NCBI GenBank assembly: GCA_009823505.1
Contig: VZQC01013855.1
Span: forward strand, 3,963-67,962
Source of the DNA: Rhizomys pruinosus
Taxonomy: Eukaryota > Chordata > Mammalia > Rodentia > Spalacidae
Reading direction: 5' to 3'
Length of the DNA: 64,000 bases
Part shown: piece after piece, positions 46,080 through 58,495 of the stretch
How the letters are laid out: each line of letters opens with the position of its first letter
How positions within the stretch are numbered: position 1 is the stretch's first letter
Notes under the pieces: generated by a model
What the model saw: the letters and a program-made list of their open reading frames with translations, nothing else
Databases searched by the model: none
Told to the model about the DNA's origin: nothing
Program-made: the position numbers and the translations under genes

Positions 46080-46200
46080 GAGGGGAAGGGTTTATTTGGC
46101 TCATATCTCCTGGGTCACCATTCATCACTTAGGTAGTCCAAAGTAGGAATCTGGATGCAGGAGCTGAAGCACAAGCCATGGAGGAACATGGCTTAATTGC
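46080..46200 (+). repeat. Third partial copy of the same repeat
   Basis: GGGAAGGGTTTATTTGGCTC ... GCAGGAGCTGAAGCACAAGC, directly abutting the previous copy in the same orientation. Confidence 0.7.
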
Positions 46201-46439
46201 TTCTCATCTTCATCTTTATTTATTTTCTTAAACTTCTGACACTGTCAACTATTTTTCCTAGTAAATCATAGTGTCATTATTCAGAATTATACTCTGAATA
46301 ATACTCTTTTATCTTTCAGTCTTTAAAAAGCTCATTTTTCTGGAATCACATCTGTTGATGGACACATTTCTATATTTTATTTCTTCTCATAATTTTTCAT
46401 ATGTGTAATTTACATTTTTCATTATAGAACAGTAAACTT

Positions 46440-46625
46440 GGGCCTGGAGAGATGGCTGCATGGTTAGCAGCCTAATCATGTCTTCCAGAGGATCCCAGTT
46501 AAGTTCCCTGCATCCATATCAGGTGATACATATAATTTGTTCTCTTGAGGATGTGATGCCCATTTCTGGACATGCACATACACATGTTTACATGCACGCA
46601 AAAATAAATCAATAAATATATTAAA
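46440..46625 (+). mobile_element. B2 SINE
   Basis: GGGCCTGGAGAGATGGCTGC head, A-rich tail with AAAAATAAATCAATAAAT. Confidence 0.85.
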
Positions 46626-46829
46626 ATGTTTCGAACCCTAAATAGCATTTAATCCTAGTTTCTGTACAGTATTTTTAACTGATTCCAGGACAACCTTGCA
46701 GGCATACATCCTCTCACATGTAATCAAGTAAGACTTTTGGAAGTATAAATTATTAAAAACAATAACATTTCTCCTAATACTTCTCATTTAACTGAAGGTA
46801 TTAAATAACCTTAGCTAAGGATGTACTGG

Positions 46830-47100
46830 CAGATGATCACTTCTGGGTGAGTGAGAGCTGATCTCCTTTAAGGGAGTGACAATATGTAGGGTGACCCGGC
46901 TCCAGTGGATAGACTCACATGCACAGGCATCTGGGGACAAAAATTTGACAAAACATGCCTTAACATATGTGACAGATGCATGAGATCCATTGTTGGGGGT
47001 TTATGAGGGGTTCAGACAGGGGAAAGGGTATGAATATGATGACAATTTATTATGCAAAATGCATAAAAATCCAATAGAGTATACACACTGAAAAAGGAAC
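46830..47100 (+). mobile_element. Ancient L1 (Lx-like) 3' end
   Basis: GGTTCAGACAGGGGAAAGGG, TATGAATATGATGACAATTT, then GCATAAAAATCC; this resembles the tail at 35500-35610. Confidence 0.45.
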
Positions 47101-47102
47101 TC

Positions 47103-47310
47103 TTGGTAAGAGAAATGGCTCAGTGCTTTGAAACAATTGCTATTCTTTCAAAAGATTATGGTTCAGGTCCAAGCAGTCCTGTTAGCACTGTAACTCCAGT
47201 TCTATAGGATTTAATTCCATCTTCTGATCTGTGTATATTTCACACACATGCGATACACACACACACACATACACACATGCACACACACAGACAATATCAA
47301 AATAACTCTT
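47103..47310 (+). mobile_element. B2 SINE (diverged) with CA tail
   Basis: AAATGGCTCAGTGCTTTGAA, AACTCCAGTTCTATAGGATT, then a (CA)n-rich tail at 47250-47290. Confidence 0.65.
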
Positions 47311-48289
47311 GTGCAATCCTTGTCAACATTACAGCTCACATTGAACTGAAATCAAATATGCATTTCATTTAACATTGCTTGAATTTTATTTCTTATTCTT
47401 TCCTAGGATACTTTCCTTTTAAATTTAATTATCATGTATTAATTATGCACATTAATGGGGTTCAGAGTGATACCTGTACACATGCATACACAGAATATAC
47501 TTATTAAATCCAATCACACTTATATGCCCTGTATATTCTTACTGAGTGGATTCAATTAAGTTAGTAGACATTGAAGACCCAGCCCTTTGTAGTAGGTACC
47601 CCTAAAAGTGGAGAATTTAAGCTGAGCAGAAGACAGTACAGTTCATACAAGCATTCATTTCTCTGTGAAGTTGACTGTGCCTGTAATATGACTAGCTGTT
47701 TGCTGTTCCCGCTTTGACTTCCACACACTGATGGACTTATGCAAGCTGGAATTTTGAGACAAGGAGCCAGTTTTCTCCTATAAATAACTTTTCTATTCTA
47801 ACTCAGAAAATATAAAATGAAACTAGAAGAGATAGTAAAACTAGTACTATTTTTTCAGGACAGACTCTTGTCCATGGAGACAAAAATGGGCCCACACATC
47901 TTCCAACATCTATTAATGAGTCTAACAGATGTTCAATATGGACGTTATTCATGGCATAATTCCTGGAAGTACCAATACCAAATCTCATTTCTGTTCGTCA
48001 ACTAATGTCATTATGAATTCCTCAAAACTACATCTAAACCCCATTATTGATTCTTTTCTATTTTTAACCAAAAACCTTCAAGAGATGATTACAACTCGAT
48101 CAGATTTCAAGAGACGTTATGTTTTGGAATAAAAACATACCAGGATTTTTTTCTGTGTGATCATAAACCTTCATGGTTATTTTAAACATTGGATCCAGCA
48201 TCAAAGAAAGTATGGGTTTGAATGAAAACACAAAGCAGGAAATTGCCATTTTTTTGCATTTCTCCTTGTGCCTCTGTTATTAATTTATA
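47311..48289. other. Intergenic stretch
   Basis: No gene or named repeat recognised in nearly 1 kb. Confidence 0.45.
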
Positions 48290-48500
48290 CCATAGGGGAG
48301 TAAATAGATGGATCAGTGGTTAAGACATTGAAGTTGCACTATACTCAAGCTGGATTCCCAGTACCCACAGGAGGCAGCTTTAAAGCACCTGTAACTCCAG
48401 CTCCTGAGGAATCTAACACCTGTTTTGTGGAGTCTGAGGGGACCTACACACATGTGCACATACCCACACAAAAATAAATCTTAATAAAATATACAATATA
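48290..48500 (+). mobile_element. B2 SINE (diverged)
   Basis: GATGGATCAGTGGTTAAGAC, GGATTCCCAGTACCCACAGG, CTGTAACTCCAGCTCCTGAG, AAAATAAATC tail. Confidence 0.75.
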
Positions 48501-49540
48501 TAAGACATAATATATAAATATATACAAAGTATTTAATAAATATGTGCAATTAAAAAGATATGTGTACCCAATTTTTATGCTACCAAACTGGCTGTAAACA
48601 TAACCCTACTTGCAAGGTACTCACGTTTTTCGGTGATTCAATAAATCAATACAAGTGCTGTAATTTCAAATATGTATTTGTTTTCTGGGAGAGAGAGAAA
48701 GAGAGATAGAGACAGAGAGACAGAGAGACAGGTAACATTTCGCTGCTCACTGATACCACGGAAAACCATAATCTATTACCATAAGCTAGAACACATTTGT
48801 TGTTTTTGTTGTGGTTGTTCGTTTTCTGCTGTTTAAAGGTTCATTGGAACAACCATCAGAGAGTTGTGTATTCTTGCTGGCAAAATCATCCCTTCAATAA
48901 GTTGCACTAAATTGCAGAAAAGGAGTTTAAATCCTGAACTTCTGTTTAGAATTGCCACAGAAATTATAGGATTTAATCTAGTGCTTGTCTTACGTGTAAA
49001 GCTAAAAGTTGATAGGAAAAAGAAAAATGTAAAAATACACAACCGTTTCAGAACATATTAACTTCTATTCTACTTCAAGAATTCTGTGTGTTACTGGAGT
49101 AGCCACATCATATACCTGGATTTTATTCCTTCTCTATAAACTTGAGCCCAGTCAAACCCTCTAATGGGTCTTTTTTACATTTAAGAATCAAAAGAAATGC
49201 ACTATGTAAATTCGGTGGCATTATTAAGATGATAGGTTGGGTGGACTGCGTATATTTTACACTACAGAGAAAAACTTCAAATAGCTTTCCCTCTCCCTGC
49301 AAAGGGCAGTTTATGGCCATCTGGAATAAACTCTGCTAAAAATCTGTAGATTATTATTTTCTCATTAATGATAAATGAATGACTCGTCTATAGGACATTT
49401 GTCCCTGTCCACAAATGGAATTTTGCTAAATGCACTTTTATGGGGAAGGCATTTTGTAAAATGAAATTTGAGGAATATTGAACATCTATAACCCCAAGAC
49501 TGATAGATTATATTCCTGTGGAATTTAGCAATGCATTTGC
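48501..49540. other. Intergenic stretch with (GA)n
   Basis: A GAGA-rich simple repeat lies at 48690-48731. Otherwise nothing recognised. Confidence 0.5.
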
Positions 49541-49595
49541 AGTGTGTGCGTGTGTGTGTGCGTGTGTGTGTGCGCGTGAGTGTGTGTGTGTGTAT
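49541..49595. repeat. (TG)n-rich microsatellite
   Basis: TG units interrupted by CG. Open frames through it (for example 49518-49985) are low-complexity. Confidence 0.9.
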
Positions 49596-49860
49596 ACCTG
49601 TGTGTTGTCTGTGTTTGTACACCTGTGTTTTGTAAGTGGAAGCCAGAGTTCAAAGTCACCAGCTTTCTTTTGTCTCTTGAGACAGGATCTTTTGGAACTG
49701 GAACGTAGAGCTTGGTCTACATGTGAAGTTCATGGTTTGCCCTACAATCTATGGTGTGTCACCTGTGCCTGCTATCCCTGTGTCTCTGCCCCCTATCCCG
49801 AAAGTTTGGGTCACAGGATCCTGCCTATCAGGATTTATGTGAGTGCTCATGATCTGAAAC
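49596..49860 (-). mobile_element. Possible reverse B4-type SINE
   Basis: TTGAGACAGGATCTTTTGGA followed by GGAACGTAGAGCTTGGTC resembles a reverse B1/B4 body beside its TG-rich tail. Diverged. Confidence 0.45.
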
Positions 49861-50769
49861 CAGCTACTCACATTTGGGCAGCAAGCCCATTGCCCACTCA
49901 AGACTCTCACCAGCCACTCAGGGTTAGATTTGGACTAACTCCCTTGATCTTGTTCATGTGGCTGTATAGAAATGAGCTTCAATAGGAGCTTAAGCTTCCC
50001 CCAGTAATTATGTAATCCAAAATCACTTGATGTCCCACTGTTTTTAGTAATTTGTTTTTTCTCTCTGAGAGATTCATTATTATGATTGAGGACAAAACAC
50101 AATCACTGGCTTGTGAGAATGAGAGTTTATATAGGCATTTTTATCAAAAACTTGTGGGTAAGGATAGACCTACGTATACAATCTATGTATATTTTCTCCC
50201 CCAAATTCCTCTCTATATGTTATTCTTCTGGAATCTGACATCAATTTTCTTTTTCATATATCTTAATCCTGCAGTAAAGTAATGATCAGTGGCTGATGGC
50301 TATAAATATTGATTTATAACTGACATATATCTAGCTTATAGGAAAGTATTGGTTTTTCAATCAGGCAAGGCTTAACTTTTTCACTCTAGGCAGTAGAGTT
50401 TTACCATTAACTAACCTTAAATGGAGTAGCTAAATTATGATGCTTAATGTGTATGAAACGAGATGTTCTGCTTACACCTTTGAAATTTTTGTTGATGTTT
50501 CTTGATATATTTTTTTCTTTCGCAGCTGTTGTTGTATTTTGAAAAAAATACATTTGAGATTCACTTTTTCTTTTAACCATTTCTGTATAAAGAGTTTTAT
50601 TCAATAAAATACACTATCAAAATTGTGCAGCACAAACCCAGTTCCATCTTTGTAACTTCTTCCTCTTCCTACTTAATTGCAATTCTGCCTGAGGCTGATG
50701 AGCCTAGGTAGTAATTTAGCGACCCAGGACTTCAGTTACACACATAGTTTTCTTATAACAATGCACTTG
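49861..50769. other. Intergenic stretch
   Basis: No gene or named repeat recognised. Confidence 0.45.
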
Positions 50770-50985
50770 ATAGGTGGCTGGAGAGCTGGCTCAGCAGATA
50801 AGGGCACTAGCTTCTCTTGGAGAATGCCCAGATCCAAATCCCTGCACCCACATGGAGGAGAGTAACTGTCCATAACTCCAGTTCCGGGGGATCTGACATC
50901 CTCTTTTGTATTCCAGTGGTACTACATGACATTACATATATGCTGGGAAAAGAAATAAATAAGTAAATAAAGTTAAAAAATATTA
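50770..50985 (+). mobile_element. B2 SINE
   Basis: GTGGCTGGAGAGCTGGCTCAG head, CCAAATCCCTGCACCCACAT, AACTCCAGTTCCGGGGGATC, A-rich tail. Confidence 0.85.
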
Positions 50986-51373
50986 CTCACAATAACGCGA
51001 TGCACTTGTTACCTGAGACTCTTATACTTAAAGCAATCCTCATTAAACAATGCCCTTAACAAACTATACCAACCTATTACCCCTCCCTGCATGGAGTGCC
51101 ATACACACCCTTCTCTGAAGAGTGGAACAAGTTTCTCATACCTTTAACATCATCAAATTTTAGGTCCACCTGGGTATAAATATATGCACGTGAATCCAGG
51201 CTGATCTCATTTTTGATGATTGTATTTTTCCTTAGTTACCAAAGTCATAGTTCTCTTTCTATGAAAGAAAGACCAAAATGATACCCTGGGTTCTTAACCA
51301 TACTCGCTCTTGAGGCCCACTGTCATTCTTGCCATCAAACTTCTCTCTAATCTGTACTATCACTTTGCTTTCG
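50986..51373. other. Intergenic stretch
   Basis: Nothing recognised up to the TSD of L1E. Confidence 0.45.
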
Positions 51374-51386
51374 ATAAAGTGTTTTT

Positions 51387-52973
51387 TTTTCATTTTATTA
51401 TTATTACTATTATTAAACTTTTTCATAGGTCATATATCATTTCTCGATCAAATCTAGTGTTGCTTCTCTTTCTATGCCTCCCATCCCACCCAAGTCCCTG
51501 CACTCTGCCATACATGTCCTGCATCTTTTTCTGAGTCTTTCCAGAGTATTTTTTCAGTTCTTTTGTTGTTGTTCTCTCCAACTTGTATTGCTACATTATA
51601 TATACAGAGTTTTATATATGTGTATATATATATACATATATACATAATATATACATACATACACATATCACTTGAAATGGAGGATTTTTTTCCCTAAAAT
51701 ATGTCATGTTTTCCTTAAGGAAGTGCTAGAAGATTCCTCCTTGGCAACCCCAAACAACCATGAAGCCTGCACTTTTGCTCCACATTGGGGTCTTTACCTC
51801 CCATAGTCCCCCAAAATGAAGTCCAGTAAGCACACATCTGGTCTTGATCCCCCTGCACTGGCCTCCATGTTACAGCCCAGGTAGTCCAACAATGGCAGTT
51901 TACACTCTGACAAGGCTGACATCCCCTTAGATTTTTAATCCACAAGCTGGGTATTTCAGTAGTCCCCATCTGACATTGAAGGTCTGGAGGACTCTTGGAG
52001 AGACATGAGTCCTCATTCCATATTAAGAGGCTAAAAAGCTGTGTCTCATGTCTTTGAGGAGTGCTGAAATTGGTGGCAGCCACAGAGTAGATGCACTTGC
52101 CAGTAAGAATTGGAGATAGGCCAAACAATAGTACTCTCTCTTTATTCTTTTGTGTCTTTTTACTAAGATTTCAAGTTCTATGTCTGCAGTACAGTTTCTC
52201 TGGTCTTACTGATTATTTGTATCTCTTTGTACTTTCCTTTTGGATGCTTAAGGCCACACAGTTAGCCCAGATTAAACAAGGTTTTTGTTTTCTCAAGGTC
52301 AGTTGAGGATCTGGTCCTCAGGGGTCTCTCAGGGTTTTTTTTTTGTGGGGAGAGGGGTGGGAGCCCCTTTCTCCTTTCTGCTTTTCATTAACCTGTTCCA
52401 TCCACTCGAGGAAAAAAGCAGGTCTTGCTAGACCAGGCTTCCCTTTCTGAAGCATGAGCAGACTTTCCTCTCTGTAGACTGGACACTGGCTGAGGTCCCA
52501 TCAGTGGCTTTCCAAGACCTCCCTGAACAGGAAGACTGGTGACCCACATCTGTAGGACATTTCAAGAGGTGCCCCCATGCATAATCCCCTAAGACTTGGT
52601 TCACTTCTGAGGGCAAGGAGAAAAGTTATCCCTTAGGTCCCTTGGCCAAATTGGTATGGACATTAAGTATGGTCATTAAGCACCCAAAGAGGCTATGTTA
52701 CACCATGCTATTACATATCACCTATATTAAGATTGTATCCTTTGGAAACAAACTGTATGTTATTTCCATAGCATATTTCTTAATTTTCATGTTTCCATTT
52801 TAATCCCATATTACTCCATCATGTACCAAAGACCCAAGGTCTGATAATAAATGTTAGGTCAACTCTAGAACCTGTTTAGGGATCCACATTGCAAGAGCAC
52901 AGTTGTCCTTAGATCATGAGGAATATAACATTAATGTTGTTCAGTTTGTCTTACAGTTGTAAGGTACTTGGTA
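51387..52973 (-). other. L1E 3' UTR (older type)
   Basis: 1.59 kb. Only the terminal part resembles the young 3' UTR (CCTCCCATCCCACCC, GTCCTGCATCTTTTTCTGAG); the rest (51700-52970) is different. A TA-rich simple repeat lies at 51600-51660. Confidence 0.65.
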
Positions 52974-55900
52974 CTAGCATCCACAGACAAGGGTTACCAT
53001 TCGTGTTTTGTTTTTCTGGGATTGTGTTACTTCATTTAGCATAAAATCTTCTAGTTTCATCCATTTACCTGAAAATTTCATAATGTCATCTTTCCTTACC
53101 ACTGCATAGAACTCCATTGTGCAGATGTACCACATTTTCTGTATCCACTCATTGGTTGAGGGGCATTTAGTTTGGTTTCAGCTCTTCACTATTGTGAAGA
53201 GAGCTGCAATAAACATGGCTGTACATGTATGTCTATGATAGGAAGAGTGTGATGGATATATTCCCAGAATTGGTATGGCTGGGTCAGGTGGTAGTGTCAT
53301 TTTGAGTCTTTTAAGGGTTCTTCATACTGCTTTCCATAGTGGTTATACAAGTTTGCATTCCCACCAGCAGATGAGTGTTCCTTTTTCCCCATACCTTCTC
53401 CAGCATTTAGTATCATTTGTTTTCTTGATCCTTGCCAGCCTTATCTGGGTGAGATATCTTAAAGTGGTTTAAATTTGCATTCCCTTAATTATTAGAGATG
53501 TTGAACACTTTTTAAGATGTTTCTCGGCCATCTCTATTTCCTCACTTGTGAAGTCTCTGTTCAGCTCTTTACTCCATTTTTTGAGTGAGTCATTTGTTTT
53601 CTTACTTATTTGTTTTTTGAATAGTTTATATATTCTGGAAGTTAACACTCTGTCAGATGTAACAGCAATGAAGGTTTCCTCCCACTCTGTGGGTTTTCTC
53701 TTCACTTCCCTGACTGTTTCTTTTGCTGTACAGAAACTTTTGAGTTTAATAAGTTCCCACTTGTCAATTGTCGACCTTATTTCCTGAGCAGCTGCTGTCA
53801 GATTTAGAAACTCTTTTCCTACAACTATGTCTTGTAAGTTTCTGCCAAATTTTTCTTCTATCACCTTCAGAGTTTTGGGTGTCACATTGAGGTCTTTGAT
53901 CCATTTGGAGTTGATTTTTGTACAGGGTGAGAGGTAAGGGTTTAATTTTATTCTTCAACAAGTGGTGATCCAGTTTTGCCAACACCTTTTACTGAAGATG
54001 CTGTCTTTCCTCCACTGAGTCTTTTTGGCTCCCTTGTCAAATATGAGGTGTCTGAAACTGTATGTGCTCAAGTTTGGATCTTCAGTTTTGTTCCATTGGT
54101 CTACCTGTCTGTTTTTGTGCCAGTACTAGGCTATTTTTATGACTATTGCCCTGTAGTATAATTTGATGTCTGGTACAGAAATCCCCCTCCCCCATTGCTC
54201 TTTTCATGCAGGGTTGCTTTGGCTATTTGGGGTCTTTTGTTGTTCCATATGAATTTAAAGCTTTTTTCCAAGCCTGTGAAGAAGGACCTTGGGATTTTAA
54301 TTGGGATGCCATTGAATCTGTACATTGATTTGGGTAGAATGGATATTTTCACTATATTAATTTTTCCAATCCATGAGCATGGAAGGTCTTTCCATCTTCT
54401 GATGTCTTCTTCTATCTCCTTCTTCAGGAGTTTATAATTTTTGTTGCTGAGATCTTTGGTGGTTTTGGTTAGGTTTATTTCTAGGTATTTTATTGTTTCT
54501 GAGGCTATTGTGAGTGGAAAGGTCTCCTTGTATTCCTTCTTCAATTGCTTGTTGTTGGCATAAAGAAATACTACTGATTTTTCTAGGTTAATTTTGTATC
54601 CTTCCACTTAATGAAACTTTTAATCATTTCTCGAGTTTTCTGGCAGAGTTTTTAGCATCCCTTATGTAAACTATCGTATCATCTGCAAAAAGGGATAATT
54701 TTACTTTCTCTTTTCCAATTAGTATTCCTTTAATTTCCTTTTCTTGCCTTATCACCCTAGCCAGTGTTTCAAGCATGATAGTGAAGAGGAGTGGTGACAA
54801 GGCCCAGCTTTCTGGGGTTCCTATCTTTATGGGGAATCCTTCTAATTTTTCTCTATTTAGGATGATGTTGGCTATGGGTTTCTTATATATGGCTTTGATT
54901 ATGTTGAGGAATGATCCTTCCAGTCCAATTCCCTCTAATACTTTAATCATGAAGGGATGCTAGGTTTTGCCAAAGGCCTTTTCTTCATCAATTGAGATGA
55001 TCGTGTGTTTTTTATCCTTCAGTCCATTTATGTGTTTTATGATATTTACTGATTTTAGTATGTTGAACCATCCCTGCATCTCTGGTATGAATCCAACTTC
55101 ATCATGGTGAATGATTTTTTTATTACTTCTTTATTTTTATTTTTTTTTATTTTTTAACAATAAGTAATCATTTATGACTACAAGCATCTTTCATGTAAAA
55201 CCAATTTGCAAGCAGTTTTGCCCAAACCTACACAATCCATGGATCCCACCATCCAGTTGGGGGGGGCTTGTATGTTCAAACAAGTTGATCAGATGAGTGT
55301 CCAGACTATATTGATGTAGTTTCTTCATTTACCCCAATTGCAGCCCTTACATTCTATCACGTCCCTTCTTCCGCAGATTGTTCCCCAGGCTTAGAAAAGG
55401 GGCACAGGTGGTCGAGAAGCAAAACAGTCTACTTTCTCTGGAGCTGTAGTCTTGCACTCTGGTCAATTCTGGCTGTTTCCTTTCATGGGCTGACAGTTTG
55501 TCCATGAATAACCTTTCAATCCTACTAATGAAGCACAAGCAATTAGATATATAGGTATTTAAATAGTACTAATTGTTATGGTAGGTTACTTTGGTAGAGA
55601 CACAGATGTTTGGATGGTATGTTAATCCATGAACTACGTTTTTTTCTGTAAAATATGACAGGGTCTTACTGTGGCTTATAACATATCCTAACCACTAGAA
55701 GATGTAAGCTTGTGGCATCAGCAGTGGGTTATTCCTCCAAGGAGAGAGCTAATAGCCAAATAGATTTGGAATATACAGGCATATGTCTGCCACTGCTGCA
55801 CAGTATTTCCAGGCAGGTGAGGTGTAGCTGGTGCTGATGAAGGAGTCTTGCTTGACTCAAGGAGACCTATATTTGCTTTATTGGCTTAGTGGTCTTTGGT

Positions 55901-58250
55901 AACATTCTCTGGTATTCCAGACACCAACTCTACCAGGAAGTGCCAGCGGAAAGGTTTGCCCGTCTGAACATTAAAAGGAAGAAAAGCCTCAGATTGCTAC
56001 ACACATCAAACCCCTCAGTGTATCCTACTTGTAACAACTATTTATAATGAGTCCTAATGAAACTTATCTTCTAGGTGCTGAAAGGTTTTAATACCAGAGA
56101 CTTTCTTACCTCCCCCCCATAGAACAAGGAGAAATATGATGATGATGAGGTCGTTCTCTAACTGTAAATTGGAGCCAATTGTTATAGAGGTAATCTCTTA
56201 TGAATCGGATAAAACTGCCTTCTTTAATTGACTAATAGACATAGGAACTGTGAAAAGGATTATTCTCTATTCAGATCCAAATAGAATACTAAAGTCTCCT
56301 TAAGCTATGCACTTAAGCAAAATATATTAATACAGGAGAGCTCTTATATCAGCAATGGATTATTCTATCAAGGAGATGTAGGTCAGGTGATCCAAGTCCC
56401 CCCAAAAGGTAAAGGCTTCTTGCATGTAAACTGGGATACCTGCAAGAAGAGAGGTGATAAGGCCCTGCTGTGGAGACCTGATGTAATCAGGTGAATGATC
56501 TTTTTGATGCGGGTCTGCATACGGTTTGCAAGTATTTTATTGAGAATTTTTGCATCTGAGTTAATTAATGAGATGGGTCTGTAGTTCCCTTTTTTTGGTT
56601 GCATCCTTGCCTGGTTTTAGTATTAGAGTGATGCTGGCTTCATAGAAGGAATTAGAGAGATTTCCCTCTGCTTTTATCCTTCTGAACAATTTTAGTAATA
56701 ATGGTTGTAAGTCATCTTTAAATGTTTTATAGAATTCTGCTATGAAACCATCTGGACCTGGGTTTTTTTTACTTGGGAGATCTCTTATCTTTTCAATTTC
56801 TTCATATATTTTGGGTCTGTTTAAGCTATCAATCTCTTCTTGTTTTAGCTATGGTAATTCCCTGGATTGGAAATATTCATCCGTTTCTCTTAGGTTTTCA
56901 AATTTAGTAGAGTATAGGTTTTTGAAGTATTCCTGTATGGTTGTCTGGATCTTTTCACTGTATGTTGTGATATTTCCCCTTTCATCATGAATTCTACTGA
57001 TTTGGAGTTGCTCTTTCCTTTGGTTAACTGGGCTAGGGATCTGTCTATCTTGTTTATTCTCTGAAAGAACCAACTTTTGGATTTGTTGATTTTTTTTGTA
57101 TTGTTTTCTTTGTTTCTATTTCATTAATTTCTGCTCTGAATTTTTATTTTTTCCTGTCTGTTGTGTTTAGGGTTTATTTGTTGTTGTCTTTCAAGTGTTT
57201 TACACTGCAGTGTTAGCTCGTTTGTCTGTGCTATTTCTATTTTTTTTTTTTTAATATAGGCATGCAGGGCTATAAACGTCCCTCTTAGGACTGCTTTTAA
57301 AGTGTCCCAAAGGTTTTGTTGTGTTGTACTGTCATTGTCGTTTATTTCCAGGGATGCTTTTATTTTTCTTTATTTTCTCCTTGACACATTCATTACTCAG
57401 GAGTGTGTTGTTTAGTCTCCATGTGTTCATGTAGGTAGCAGAGCTTATCCTGGTGTTGATATTGAGCTTTATTACACTGTGTTCTGATAGGATGCATGAA
57501 ATTATTTCAAGTTTTTGTATTTGTTGAGGGGTTTTGTATGTCTGAGTATGTGGTCAATTTTGGAGAATGTTCCATGGGGTGCTGAGTAGAAAGTATATTC
57601 TCTGGTGCTTGGGTGGAATATTCGGAAGATGTCTGTGAAGTCCATTTCCTTTATTGTATTTTTCAGTTCAGATATCTCTCTGTTTATTCTTTGTACAGTT
57701 GATCTGTCCAAAGGAATCAGTGGGGTATGAAAGTCTCCTACTATGAGCGTACTGGGGTTAATCTGTGCCTTCAGGTCCTGTAGAGCTGTATATACAAAGG
57801 TTGGTGAGCTGGAGTTTGGTATATAATATTAATTATATCTATATATTATATATATATATTATTTATATCTATATATTCATGATTGTGAAGTCTTCCATGG
57901 TTAATTTTCCTTTTGATAAGGGAATATAAATGTCCCTCTTTCTTTTGTCTCTTCTAAATGCGTCTACTTTTATGTCTATTTTTCTGATATTAAGAAAGAA
58001 ACTTCTGCTTTCTTTTTAGTACCCATTTTGCTTTTTAGAATATTTTTTTCCATTCCTTTCACTTTTTTAACGTTAATGCCTAATCCTTTTAAGTCATAAG
58101 ATGGGTTTTTCTTGTAGACGGCATATTGATGGATTCTTGTTTTCCTAATCATTTTCCCAGTCTATGCCTTTTGATTGGGGAGGTTAGTTTAGTTTAGTCC
58201 ATTAATATTTAAGGTTATATTTGGAAGATGTGTTTTGCTTCCTTTACTTT
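52974..58250 (-). pseudogene. L1E ORF2, broken and interrupted
   Basis: The stop equivalent CTA is at 52974-52976. Open pieces: 53469-53885 (C-terminal part with TPKTLKVIEEKFG), 54143-54607 (after the RT core), 54624-54950 (RT core with [11 protein letters not shown]), 56849-57073 and 57502-57711 (endonuclease part with [16 protein letters not shown]). L1F splits it near codon 565. From about 57890 toward the start the sequence is full of extra T and other indels. Confidence 0.88.
55122..56489 (-). mobile_element. L1F: truncated L1 with 5' inversion (twin priming)
   Basis: An insertion consisting only of young-type L1 3' UTR. The 3' part (to about 55921) lies on the minus strand and matches 22440-23357 of L1D. 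The next part (about 55926-56480) lies on the plus strand and matches about 23407-23970. Around 50 bp are lost at the switch. GGTGAATGATCTTTTT at 56490-56505 matches 55106-55121 with one mismatch, giving the TSD. Same-end truncation plus an inverted 5' part is the twin-priming signature. Confidence 0.9.
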
Positions 58251-58254
58251 TTTT

Positions 58255-58262
<8 letters not shown>

Positions 58263-58306
<44 letters not shown>
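58263..58306. repeat. Poly-T run (44 T) in a suspect patch
   Basis: No other L1 copy here has a T-run at this point between ORF2 and ORF1. Further runs of 32 T (58464-58495) and 18 T (58789-58806) lie in the same patch. Confidence 0.85.
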
Positions 58307-58311
<5 letters not shown>

Positions 58312-58334
58312 TCTTTTATTTTTTAAATTTTGCT

Positions 58335-58461
58335 TTCAAGGGTTTTTGCCTTGTGCGAAAGTTTGCTCCTCTCCTCTGTCCTTTGAATTGTTTCAAGTAT
58401 TTTCCAAAAGGTTGGTTTTCTGAACATTGTATTGTTTCATTTTGTTTATGTCATTGGAAAG

Positions 58462-58495
<34 letters not shown>

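Noticed and set aside
49518..49985. 155-codon plus-strand frame
   Set aside because: Starts with GTG and runs through a TG microsatellite and SINE-like DNA.
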